Assembly: GCF_022376445.1 (NCBI RefSeq)
Contig: NW_025955012.1
Location: forward strand, 62,001-126,000
Direction of reading: 5' to 3'
Length of the DNA stretch: 64,000 nucleotides
Source: Fomitopsis serialis
Taxonomy: Eukaryota; Basidiomycota; Agaricomycetes; Polyporales; Fomitopsidaceae
Shown: piece after piece, positions 30,928-41,315 of the stretch
Position numbering within the stretch: position 1 is the first letter of the stretch
How the letters are laid out: each line of letters opens with the position of its first letter
The notes under the pieces: model-generated
Seen by the model: the letters and a program-made list of their open reading frames with translations, nothing else
What the model was told of the DNA's origin: nothing
Databases searched by the model: none
Program-made: the position numbers and the translations under genes

Positions 30928-32208
30928 CCGGGTAGCAGACAGAGGAATCCTGGGTCGTCGTGACGATCTGCAGAACTGTTGCTTCTCTTTCTTTCGTCCT
31001 TGCTCATTGCGCGCGCTGTGTCTTGCGCCGAAGACGGTCCAATATACCAGAGCCACCACTGTGTCAGTTATTGGTGACTTATTCCAGCTTGTTTTCCGTT
31101 ACTTGTGTGACTTGGGCCTGTTGATGTGAATGGGAATGATGTATGTGTAAACGGTAGATCGACTACGACGCTCCTGTATCACGTCCGGCGGCTTTTAGAT
31201 CGGGCCGGGCAGTGCTTGGGAGGTGCGTGTCTCGGGCAGTCTTCTTTGCATCGTCGCACGTATGTACCTCCCTCTGCTCCACGGACTTCTCTTTCGTCTT
31301 AAGCTTGTGGATCCTTTTTTTCCCTATTTATCATAGTCAGACTCAGCGGATTCCTCGCGTCTTGCTGTCGTCTCTTAATCGTCATGTTGTCATTCTCTCG
31401 CGCTGGCTGCCCCTGTAAATGATTCTTGTGCTATGTTTTAGTGGTAGCTTGGCTCGACTAAAATGTGTGATAGTGGCGAGTACACGTTAGCCGTCATATA
31501 TCCATATGCAGGCGATCGCGCCATTATGCTCACTTTAGGTCGTTCCGAAGTGATTTAGAACGCTGAGTTGTAGTGCTAGCTACTGTACTGCAGTCTGACG
31601 AGACAGTGGAGCAGGCTGGCAGGTCTGTCATCCTTTATGTAATGCTCGACTAACCCTGCTCATGGAATCCTGGACTAGTCGGAGGTGGGACATGGCATAG
31701 TCGGTCTGTGCCATCGGAAGTAAGGATCGCGACTCGGAGTAGCCTGTACTAAAGGTGATGCTCATGGGTTTTACTCCATGTTGCAGTCGTGTCTTTTCTC
31801 TCCTCGCCGCTCGATGCCATTACATACATGTAACTCTTTGGCGTGCATGAACATCAGAATCAAGATTGACCAATTCGCGTTGCGCTCGTTCTATCATGTG
31901 ACCGCGTTTGGGACAGCATTTCAAATTGGCGCGTCACGGTGTTGCGCCTGGCTGTGGCGCCTGGCCTGCGTCCACGACCACCTCACATTGCATTGGATCC
32001 GTGCGGTCTCGTCCTCTGCAGCTCTTCTCCTTTGTCTGCGTTCTAACGACCCGCCACTGGAAGGCGCTGTGTGCGATGGAAGGTGTCGGTGGTATCAATA
32101 CGATGCGAGTGTATCCGTTCTCTGTGCTCCATGCGTAGACCTAACTTTTGCATGTATACTCAGATGCTACCCTCTGCCTGTTGGTCGTTGTGTTGGTGAC
32201 CAAGCTTC
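30928..32208. other. Intergenic, about 1.3 kb, no gene supported
   Basis: This holds the 3' flank of the mucin-like gene and the region before the broken F-box copy. A frame open from 31778 leads into the F-box part, but its upstream half has no protein-like pattern, so the true first exon of that copy was not found. Confidence 0.5.
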
Positions 32209-33824
32209 CAAATGCGACGTGGCGTTGACGAAGCGGAATGGCTACGACTTTCTTAACCGCTTGCCGCCGGAACTCCTGCACGAGATTTTCGTGCTTTGTA
32301 TGTCTTACTCGGCGAAAGAAAAGCCGCGCTATATTCAAGGACCAGACAAGAATCTCGTATGTCGCGCGCTGGATCTTCTCTACTCCATGCAGTCGGTGTG
32401 CCGATATTGGCGGCGGGTCTTCCTCAATACCCCATCATTCTGGTCGAATATCGAGGTATACTGCGATACGACGTCAAGCAAACTCGAGTAACTCCTGCGA
32501 CGTAGTGCCCCCATGCCACTCAAGATATCTTTGATGGATGCTGAACACCTGCTGTCCCACCTCGAACAACACATGCATCGCGTACAGCGGCTCTGTCTCA
32601 CCTTTCTTGTCGGCCGCGTGGAGAAGGTAGACACTCTGTTGAGTGTACCGTTGTTTGCGACACCCGCACCTGTCCTCGAAGGTCTTCATCTGACCTTCGA
32701 TGCGAATACGAACCTGGGCAACCACGCATTCGTTCCGCGCCTTTTCGATAACACCGCACGCCTTACCCGTGCCTATTTCAAGCGGTGCTTGCCGTGGCCA
32801 CACAACACCTTTCCGCACCTCACTCATATCTTCGTCGGTTGCGCGTACGCCGCCTACAACAATCCCCCGATCGCGGAGGTTTTGGATTTCTTGGAGGGTT
32901 CTCCGAATCTAGAAGAAGTCGTCCTAGACGGAGTCAAAGTCGGAGATCTCCCTCCGTCGCAATCGTCCCGGATAGTCTCCCTACCTTGTCTGCGAAGTGT
33001 TGTCTTGGACAACTGCGAATCCCTCCTTGAATGTTTTATCGGACATGTCATCCCTTCCGAAACTGTCGCGCTGCGCTGCGACTGGTTCGATGATGCACCG
33101 AAAGGCGCTACATGGCGCTTCGACATCCTCCAATCCGGTGCGCCATTCTTCTCTCGAATCAGCCCGGTCAAGGAGTTGAGTTTCTGGACCACGGATTACG
33201 TGTGCGGGGAATTCTGCTTCGCATGTCGCGACCTCGTCGGTTGTGTTACGTTCAACGCGGTTCTGGGTTACTCGCTGACCATAGGACGACGATGATGACA
33301 TCCTCGAAGCAGTCCTAGAGTATCTTGCCCAAAGATTCGATCTCTCCACGGTCGACAAGCTTCGCCTTCAGGTCGCCCGCGTTCTGGATAGGTCTTACGA
33401 CGCCCTTTACGCGCTTCTCCTCGCCACTCCCACCGCCGCGTCGCTCACCGTGTTCGTGTTCGAAGACGTAGATGAAGAAGGCTTGATCTGGCTTCTAGCA
33501 GACGACGACCCTCCACTCCTGCCTCAATTAAAGCACGTCCGCGTCGCCAAACACAATGAAACGTTCCTTCTGTGGACGCCTACATCCGTCTTGGACGTAG
33601 CGATGGAACGGGCCGAGCTTGGCTACCCACTGCGCAGCTTGACATGTACGGCCATCTCGTCCGAGCCAGAGATGGTTCCACTCTACGGGTGGGATCCCGA
33701 GAGCGTGACGCTTGACGGTGACCGTGTGATGGACTATGTAGACGAGCTGGTGCTTGACCGCATGGATGATGACCGCAGATTTCTGGACCGTCCCGAGCCT
33801 GTGAACTGGAACGGTAGAATGTAG
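32209..33824 (+). pseudogene. F-box/LRR-like protein 3, broken copy
   Basis: This is a close relative of F-box gene 1 on the opposite strand. The F-box NRLPPELLHEIF and VCRYWRRVFLNTPSFWSNIE are intact. A TAA at 32489-32491 stands where gene 1 has the Glu of its SFKEILRRSA segment, with the same frame continuing on both sides (LLRRSAPMPLKIS follows). A second break lies at about 33284 (ATAGGAC), where the frame changes by one extra base or two missing ones, just before DDDDILEAVLEYLAQRFDLS. The rest runs to RVMDYVDELVLD and the terminal NWNGRM. Two unlike lesions make this the best pseudogene candidate of the window. No clear N-terminal exon was found. Confidence 0.75.
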
Positions 33825-34146
33825 TGTCTCCAACTACAACCCATTGTACGTTACCTTGCGTTCTTTTCTAACTGCAATGCTACCCGTCTCCGCTGCATAC
33901 ACGCCACGATCGCTGTGCACTACAGGTGTCTTTACGAAAGCAGAAATTGCGACTAATTCGTATAAATACCCAATCTACAGTGGAAGATTAGATGAATGAT
34001 ATATACACTACAATCGTCATATCCCAATAGCTACTGAACATGCTTCCCCACGTCCCCTACCATTGTTCGTATACTAGCATAGTTACACAAACCCTCCGAG
34101 AGCAACTTCTATTCATGCTCGATGCACAGCGTCCCCTTCATTGTTC
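33825..34146. other. 3' spacer between convergent F-box genes
   Basis: This 322-base stretch joins the 3' ends of F-box copies 3 and 4. It is AT-rich in the middle and holds no gene. Confidence 0.55.
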
Positions 34147-35925
34147 CTACAGCATACCGTCCCAGCCATGGATTACAGGCGGTATCATCGGAGACGACCC
34201 AACTGCCCGCAATTCAACCTTATCAACGAAGTCCATTACGCGTTGCCGTCCGATTTTCATTGTCTCTGGATTCCAAAGGACGAATGTCGGGACGTATTGG
34301 CCAATCTTGAGTCCCGTGCAAGTCAGCTCTTGGAGCCGGTATCCCCGCTTCGCTCGTCCGATCGCCACGCCCATGGCCCAGAATGGCTTCCACCACTTAG
34401 GAAGCTCTCCGACGAAGTGGAGAGATTTCAGTTTGGGCAACGGGACGCCGAGGACTCTAGATTCTAGACAGGCGCGCCAGTACTTCTTGTCCAAGCTAGG
34501 GTCGATCCAGATTGTGCACGATTGAACCGCAAGCATAGATTGCAGCATGCCTTGAACGGCGGGCGACCATATAGGAGCAAAGTCGTGTATCTTGAGTCGG
34601 AAGTCCGTGACGCTGTGGAGAGGCAAAATTTGCGGGAGCTCCGCCACGAGAGCCGATGCCAGCGTGCCGCAGACAGGCTCGGGTAGGCTGCAGTCCAACA
34701 CCATGTCGATCTTCAACATAGCCAGGGGGCCTTCGCACGTGAAGCAAATTTGGCCGTCATTGAACCAGAGGGACAGCCGAGCCATGTCATCGACGTGCTG
34801 CAAGAACGCTGCACCCGGCGCGAGGATAGCAAGTAGCTCGCGTGATAGTGTCAACTGTTGCAGTTCGACAATTTCGATCTCGACATGGGTTGAGGGGACG
34901 ACGTGTCGCAGGACGCAAGCGATGACCTGCCAACGGCACACGTCGAATACGAGAGTGCGGAGGTGGCTCAAGGTTACGCAACGAGACAGCGGAAAACTAG
35001 GAAGGAGTTCTGGGAGAATGCACGGCCCCGCTTCTTCCAAAACGATTGCTTCTAGCTTCGGCGAGCCTTCCAGGAAGTCGAGGAAATCTTCAAGCGACGA
35101 CGGGCTGAACGTATACTGCATACTGAGATACAGATGGGTGAGGTTTGGAAACCGGTTCGTCGAACAGAGATAGTGCCGGCTGAGGGAGAGACGCGAGAGC
35201 CGGGGAGCGTGGCCTTGAAACAATTTAGGCATCATGATGAGGTAGGGGTCATCTTCGTGCGTGGAGACGTGCAAGCCGTTCAAAAACGGGGCGGGTTGGA
35301 AAAGGAGCGAGAACCGCCGTGAGAGTTGCATGTTCTGCGTGGAGCTTTTCTCGAACGTAACCTCCAGCCTTTGCATCCGATGCATGTGCGGCCCGATATA
35401 CTTCACCAGGTGGTCGGCACGGAATACAGATACCTGTAGCGGGACGACACCGGCCCTCTGCAGCAGCTCGTGGAGTGCAGCCGTTGGCGTCCGCTGGGTG
35501 AGCTCTATCTCGGACCAAAGCACGGGGAAGGATATTGCTATCTGCCGCCAGAGTCGACAGACAGTTTGGATTGCATGTTTCCCTCTACTCGGGTGATTCC
35601 GTTGCGATTGTCGTGGACAGTCCATGACAACGCGCGAGAAGATCATGCACAAGATTTCGGAGGGAAGGCGGTTGATAGGAGCCAGAATATTGCGCGTGTG
35701 TTCGACGCATAACATGGCACGTCGGAGTTGGTCTGCAACACTGTCCAAGATAGCTCGGTGGCCGCTGGGAATCGATGTCATTGGTAACCATTTCGCCTTG
35801 GTGGTGGAAGCAACCCACCTGAAGAGCTCGCCCGCAGACCTGTCGACGCTGGCGGCAAGCATAAGAACTTCGGCAGCCGTCTTGCTGAAGAATTCTAGAC
35901 TCGGTGGTATGGAGGCGTCCATCAT
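34147..35925 (-). CDS. F-box/LRR-like protein 4 of the local family
   Basis: This is an intact single-exon gene. I chose the tandem ATG at 35920-35925 (MMDASIPPSLEFFSKTAAEV) because the amphipathic start resembles those of the neighbours; the frame is open upstream to 36069, so a longer form is possible. The F-box is NRLPSEILCMIFSRVV, with AIQTVCRLWRQIAISFPVLW after it. The leucine-rich part carries the family blocks APFLNGLHV, KLFQGHAPRLSRLSL, FPNLTHLYLS, FLDFLEGSPKLEAIVLEEAG and LKSLHFVGELPKWWKPFWAM. It ends RVMDFVDKVELR and HGWDGML. It pairs with genes 5 and 6 as one subgroup. A role as SCF substrate adaptor is inferred from the F-box. Confidence 0.88.
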   Translation of the reverse strand: MMDASIPPSLEFFSKTAAEVLMLAASVDRSAGELFRWVASTTKAKWLPMTSIPSGHRAILDSVADQLRRAMLCVEHTRNILAPINRLPSEILCMIFSRVVMDCPRQSQRNHPSRGKHAIQTVCRLWRQIAISFPVLWSEIELTQRTPTAALHELLQRAGVVPLQVSVFRADHLVKYIGPHMHRMQRLEVTFEKSSTQNMQLSRRFSLLFQPAPFLNGLHVSTHEDDPYLIMMPKLFQGHAPRLSRLSLSRHYLCSTNRFPNLTHLYLSMQYTFSPSSLEDFLDFLEGSPKLEAIVLEEAGPCILPELLPSFPLSRCVTLSHLRTLVFDVCRWQVIACVLRHVVPSTHVEIEIVELQQLTLSRELLAILAPGAAFLQHVDDMARLSLWFNDGQICFTCEGPLAMLKIDMVLDCSLPEPVCGTLASALVAELPQILPLHSVTDFRLKIHDFAPIWSPAVQGMLQSMLAVQSCTIWIDPSLDKKYWRACLESRVLGVPLPKLKSLHFVGELPKWWKPFWAMGVAIGRAKRGYRLQELTCTGLKIGQYVPTFVLWNPETMKIGRQRVMDFVDKVELRAVGSSPMIPPVIHGWDGML

Positions 35926-36876
35926 GTGGGTATGCAAACGTACTAGAGGCAGGGTAGCGGCCTGGCACCGATCCATGGGACGTGCACTATATATGCTGGT
36001 GGCCATTGGCGCTGCGTAGTGACAAACCTCCGTGTAAGGCAATCGAAGCAAAGATGGAAGTGAAGCCACAAGTAACCGTACCGCCTTTGTCTTTCACGGT
36101 GGCTTTGGCCGCATCGTGGCCCTGCATGCTGCAGCACGACGCTTAGTACCGTCCAGCCAATGGTTGCTTGGTTGCTTAGCAACATCGAGAACAATGCTGC
36201 ACAGATATGGTAGTTTTCAGCTGTGACGATCACTTGTCTTTGTCTTTGCATAGCAGTGTCCAACCGGGTGGTTCGTGGAAGCGTGTGGCGGCGTTACACG
36301 CCGCGGCCACACTGCTGATCCCGATGATGCCGATCTGTGGCTGCAGCTGGCGCTCAGTGTGGTCCGAATCCTACCGCCTGCCACATCGATTCGGACGCAG
36401 CCACATACACGAAACAGAGGACCTGTGCCAATCTGCACTCTCCAGCGCATCTTCCCTTGAATTCGCCGCTGTAATGTGAAATTCTTCGTCACAGATTTGA
36501 CAATAGATAAAATTCTAGGTCCGTCAGAGGACTTGTCTGTCTCAAGGCGGCCTGTGATGCAAAGTTCACAACTGCTGTCAACTTCTCATCCAAATTATGC
36601 TAGCGATGGGGTTACGGCATCAATTGAAGTAGGTGAGGTCTCATTTCTATTCTGCGCATCTACGAGATTGTCGTGAAGCTGGATTATCAAATGTGGCCAC
36701 CGGCCACATATGCTTTGACTCGGACAGGTGCAGCGCTTTGACCGCACCTTGTCGCCATTCTTTGTCTACTCGTGACCACAGTACACATATATAGGTTCTG
36801 CTTTTTCCAACACGTCTCTTCCTGGACATCGCCACTGTTCCTCTTGTGTTGTTCTGTCTCCCCTACTTCCAGCGCA
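35926..36876. other. Divergent promoter region of F-box genes 4 and 5
   Basis: The two genes point away from each other, so this stretch of about 950 bases should carry both promoters. A TATATATAGG element at about 36786-36795 lies 80-90 bases before the gene 5 ATG. ACTATATATGC near 35986 sits at a similar distance before gene 4. No other gene was seen. Confidence 0.5.
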
Positions 36877-38704
36877 ATGTCATCTCCACAGCCTGAGCTG
36901 CAATCGCGTGTCGCCGACATCGACGAACTTGCATCCGATATCAACCGGATGGTTTCTGCCTTCTTACAAACAAGCAGTCGTGGCCCTCCTCGGTTGGTCC
37001 CAATCTCCCTCCATACCTATCCCTTTCCTCACATTGCGCCTAGGTTCGGGGTGACACCACTCGACCATGTCGCTGCCCGACTCAACGACACGATCGTTCA
37101 CGTTTCCCTTCTGCATAATCAATCATCTCACATCAACCAGCTGCCCGTCGAGATCCTTCGGGCTATCTTCATGCACCTCATCCCCGACCATCTAGACCGC
37201 TCGCACGCACCGCGGCCGAACGTCACTATGTGCGCCGTCCAAAGGGTCTGCCGATGGTGGAGAGCTGTCATCTTCGAGGACCCTAGTTTCTGGTCGAATA
37301 TCGAAGTCCGGGGCAAGCTCACTCCCTCGGCCTTTCAAACGCTAATTGGGCGCAGTAAATCCTTCCCCTCGACATATCATTCTTCGGCGCCGAGCACCTT
37401 GTGGAACATCTGGACGCAAACATTTCTCGGGTCCGAAGGCTCCAGCTGCTCGTGCACGAGCCGAAAGAGTGGCTCTTGAATAGAGATATATTGCCGCTCA
37501 TGGATCCCGACGTTCTGCAACGTTCATTCTTCTGCCAACCCGCGCCGATCCTCGAGGGTCTACAGATCTTCATCGGTCCTGCGTGGGCATACAGGACCCC
37601 TTAACCGATCTGTTTCAAGGGCAAGCGCCTCAGCTCCGCGATCTATGCTGCATCGGCAATCCTCTTCACGCCACCAACAAGTTCCAGAACCTTACCCGTC
37701 TGTTCCTGTGGATGGCCTATCCCGACGTCCCTGTAGTTAGCTCCGCAACGCTCGACTTTTTGGAGGGCTCTCCCAGCCTTGAAGAGCTGGCTTTGCATCA
37801 TACTGGACCGCATTTCGTGGAGGATCTACACACCTTCGCCGACCGACGTGTGTCGATGCCACGGCTCAAGAAGATCACTCTGCTGCAATCCTGTTTTGAG
37901 AACACGGCGCAACTCTTCCGCAATATCGTCCCAGCTCAACACGCAGTGATCCAAGTCGACCAGAACTGGGCACATATCTTGCCCCACATCTTCCTCCGCA
38001 TATTCACGAAGGACGCTGGTTTTCTGCAGAACGTCACCAACGTGACTGACCTCTCCGTCTGGGCTGGCAGTCAACTGTGTTTCAAATGCGTCTCGGCCAC
38101 GGGATCACTCACATTCAACCTCGAGTTGAAGGAGAAGAAAGAGAAGAAACCGGTCTTGCCTGACGGCCGCCGCATCCCGCACTGGCACCATCACCTCTCC
38201 GTACCTTTTATAGAGATGCTGCCACGAACATTCAACTTGGAGCACGTCGACACTTTCAAGATCGACGCCGACGTATGTGCAGGGTTGCCGTCGCTAACGG
38301 TTCTAGCTCTCTTCCATTCTATGCCCGCCGTCCAGTCGTGCGCGATTCGGCTCCATTCGCACCTTCCGTTGAAGTCCTGGAGCAAGACTCTGTCGAAGAA
38401 GTCCGTTACGTTCCCTGCCTTGGCGTCCCTCGAGTACGTCGGCACCTTCCCCGAGACCGAGCGACTCAAGCTCTTCGATGTGGCCATCCGCCGAGCGCGA
38501 CGTGGCTCCCCATTGCGCGAGCTCAAGTTGACTAACATCCCTGCCCAATGGGCGGATCTTAGCGAATGCACTCGCGTTGATGTAGAATCCGTCAAGGTCG
38601 GTAGTCACCGCCTTCTGGACTTCGTCGATTCTGTACAGGTGAGAGCTGCTGAAGAGTCCCCCATGGCGCCACCGATGTTCACGCACTGGGACGGTAACAT
38701 CTGA
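36877..38704 (+). CDS. F-box/LRR-like protein 5, two single-base frame breaks
   Basis: The start ATG at 36877 gives MSSPQPELQSRVADIDELAS, an amphipathic lead-in like that of gene 6, then the F-box INQLPVEILRAIFMHLIP and VQRVCRWWRAVIFEDPSFWS. The protein pattern then changes frame at CCCC 37365-37368 (SFP continues as LDISFFGAEHLVEHLDANIS) and again at CCCC 37597-37600 (before LTDLFQGQAPQLRDL). Both fit one missing base in a C run. The rest is open: FLEGSPSLEELALHHTGP, LASLEYVGTFPETERL, RRARRGSPLREL, RLLDFVDSVQVR and the terminal HWDGNI. The gene is otherwise complete, so I list it as coding with suspected sequence errors. Confidence 0.78.
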
Positions 38705-39391
38705 TTCTTTGGATATGCACGAGTTGCTCGTTCTATGAAGGAGACCCATCTACTGTACATGTACTAGTATGCTTCCGTTATCGGTCATGTACATAAAAAC
38801 TCTTTGCGACTCGTACGACTCGTCTTACTCCCAACATTCCGGTCACGTTCATGTATATCGTACTCAGGCTCTGGCGTCCTATTCTTCACCTATCAAGCGC
38901 GAGTGCGTGTCGAGCATCTCGGTCGGAGCAAGTAGTAAGTCCCCAACATGTCCCGATGAAACCAGCGGTTCTGGCCCGCCCATCGACGGCTGCGATGCAC
39001 GGAGGTGGTCGATTTCTTGCTCCATATCGCGAATGTCTCGGGTGTTGAACCGAAATCATACGGTTTGCACTGTTGACGCGAACCAATTCTATAACGATGC
39101 GCAGTGAGCCTCACCGACACCGCGGAGGCAATAAGTTGAAGTTGCTGAGGAGGAGGAGATTCCATGTAGTCACCACGTTCGAGCGCCGTAGGGCTCGCCA
39201 TGCGTTGAGGAGTGCCCAGCTACGCTCGCCCAGCCACCGAACTTGATTTGCTTTGACACGGACGCCACCGCTTTGGCCACAATGTCTGGGCGTCATGGCC
39301 ACCGAGCTATAAACAACATATATAAGCGCCTCAGGAGTCGTACCCCTTGACCACTGAATCCTCCTGCTCATCGTCGATTACATTCAGCCGC
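38705..39391. other. Spacer between F-box genes 5 and 6
   Basis: This 687-base stretch is the 3' flank of gene 5 and the promoter of gene 6. A TATATAAGCG element lies at about 39318, some 75 bases before the gene 6 ATG. No gene was seen. Confidence 0.55.
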
Positions 39392-41315
39392 AATGGAGCA
39401 ACTTGAAACACCAACCATTTCCACAATCGCGTTGCGGGTGTCCGACATCGCCGATAGCTTGATTGCTAGAAATGTTCGTCTGTCCCGGTGAGAGCATCTG
39501 GATTTGAGCGTATGAACCGTCACTGACCTTGATGCGCTTGTGACCAGCGAGGAGAGCGCCACTCTTGCCCATGCCCTTGGCCAATTGCATCTGGCAGTTA
39601 CAGGCCTTCGCTGCGCTCGAAATATATCCCATGGCATCCATCGTCTCCCGCTGAAGGTCCTGCAACGGATCTTCACCTTGGCCGTCTACGACAAGTTCCC
39701 GATGAACCGGCCGTCATACCAATCGCCAGCGCAGCTCACCATGTGTTCGATCCTGACGGTGTGCCGCTCGTGGAGGCAATCGGTCTATAACTGTCCCGAG
39801 TTCTGGACGACCATCCAGGTGTGCAAGAAGACTACCTCACGCGGCCTCTGGGGCCTCATTGCGCGCAGCAACTCTCTTCCGATCAATTTGGCACTCTCTG
39901 GCTCGGACCACCTCGTTCGGTATCTCGACGCGAGACACGATTCACCCGGGCCCCCGATACGGATACGGAATCTCCAACTATTTGTGCGGCCACCGTCCGG
40001 CTGTAACGACTCGCCTCGGGCGCCATGCGTTTGCGGGGACGTTCAAGACACGCAGCTGCTGCAGCGTCCCTTCTTCCATCAGCCGGCTCCGCTCCTCGAA
40101 GGCCTGCAGCTGTTCGTAGGTGGTCCCTCCATCTCCTCCCAGCCTCTCCCAAGGCTATTCAAAGGCTCCGCCCCTCGCCTTTCTCGTCTGGTCTGCATCG
40201 GCCTCTCGCCACACATCAACAACCGCTTCGCAAGTCTGACGCACCTGTATCTCTACGAGGGGACTGCGGCGTTCGGCGACACCCCGGACTCGGAGCTGCC
40301 GCACGACGCGCCGTTCCTGGCGTCGTTCCTCGACTTCCTGGAGGGCTCGCAGAACCTCGAGGAGCTCGTGCTCGTGCACGATTCTTGCAGGCGCCGCGGA
40401 TGCCGGCGCTGTCGGGACGAGCCGCCGGCGCTGGCGGGGCGGCGCGTGCATCTGCCGCGCCTGCAGCGGATCACGTTCGACGAGGAGGCTTGGCTGGGCG
40501 CGGGACGTCTCCTCCGGTACGTCGTCCCCGCGCGGAGGGCGACCGTGCAGTCCGACTGCTCGAAGATACGGTCGGTGATTGGCAATGGACACTCCATGTA
40601 CGACTTCCTGCCCGTGCTCACGAGGGACGCGGGCTTCCTGGCGCACCTCAGCGGAATCACGAAGGTGGCGCTCTGGCTGACGAAGAACCAGCACTGCTTG
40701 ATGTGCAGCGGCCCCGATTGCGCGCTGACGCTCAACCTCGTGCACGGGTTGATCCCGCTTGAGATGCACGTAGTCCAGACGCACTTTTTGACAGTGGCGC
40801 GTGCGTTCCCCACGGAGTTCGTGCGCGCGGTCGTGCGGGCGCTGGACCTGCGGGGCGTCGTGGACCTGAGCGTGCAGATCGGCGGGGTGTCCCTCCTCGT
40901 CGCCGACGCGCGGGATTTGTTTGCTGCCATGCCCAAGGTGCGGACCTGCACTGTCGGGTTTGACGCGCGCGTGCACAGGAGCTTTTGGAGCAGGTGCCTC
41001 TCGAAGGCGGACGCACCCTTCCCGGAGCTGAAAACGCTGCACTTCGTGGGCGACCTGCCTGCGGGGTGGAAGCCATGGGAGGTCCTGGGTCTCGTCATCC
41101 GGCGGGCCATGCGTGGTCGTCGCTTGGAGGGGGTGAAGTTCACCGCGGTTGCGAGCGATGACTCGGAGCCTGAATTCGTAAAATGGAACGCGGATGTGCT
41201 GCGAGTGGGCGGGAGACGGGTGCTTGACTATGTCGGCTCGCTGGAGTTCGGGCGGGTAGGAGTCTCGCCGATGGACGCTCCCGAGGTTGATTCTTGGGAT
41301 GGAAGTTTGCTGTAG
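39392..41315 (+). CDS. F-box/LRR-like protein 6 of the local family
   Basis: This gene is intact. The ATG at 39392 starts MEQLETPTISTIALRVSDIA. A 60-nt phase-2 intron (39488-39547) joins RLS to REESATLAHALGQLHLAV. The F-box-like core is HRLPLKVLQRIFTLAV, followed by SILTVCRSWRQSVYNCPEFW. Later blocks match genes 4 and 5: APLLEGLQLFVGG, RLFKGSAPRLSRLVCIG, FLDFLEGSQNLEELVLVHDS, LKTLHFVGDLPAGWKPWEVL and RRAMRGRRLEGV. A Cys-rich insert (CRRRGCRRCRDE) lies in the middle. It ends RVLDYVGSLEF and DSWDGSLL. Its 3' half is markedly GC-rich, which produces long shadow frames on the minus strand. Confidence 0.9.

Noticed and set aside
18882..41315. The idea that the F-box cluster and neighbours form a metabolic or defence gene cluster
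   Set aside because: No backbone biosynthetic enzyme or effector-like gene lies among them. The intervening genes are housekeeping or surface-sensing, so only paralog expansion is supported.
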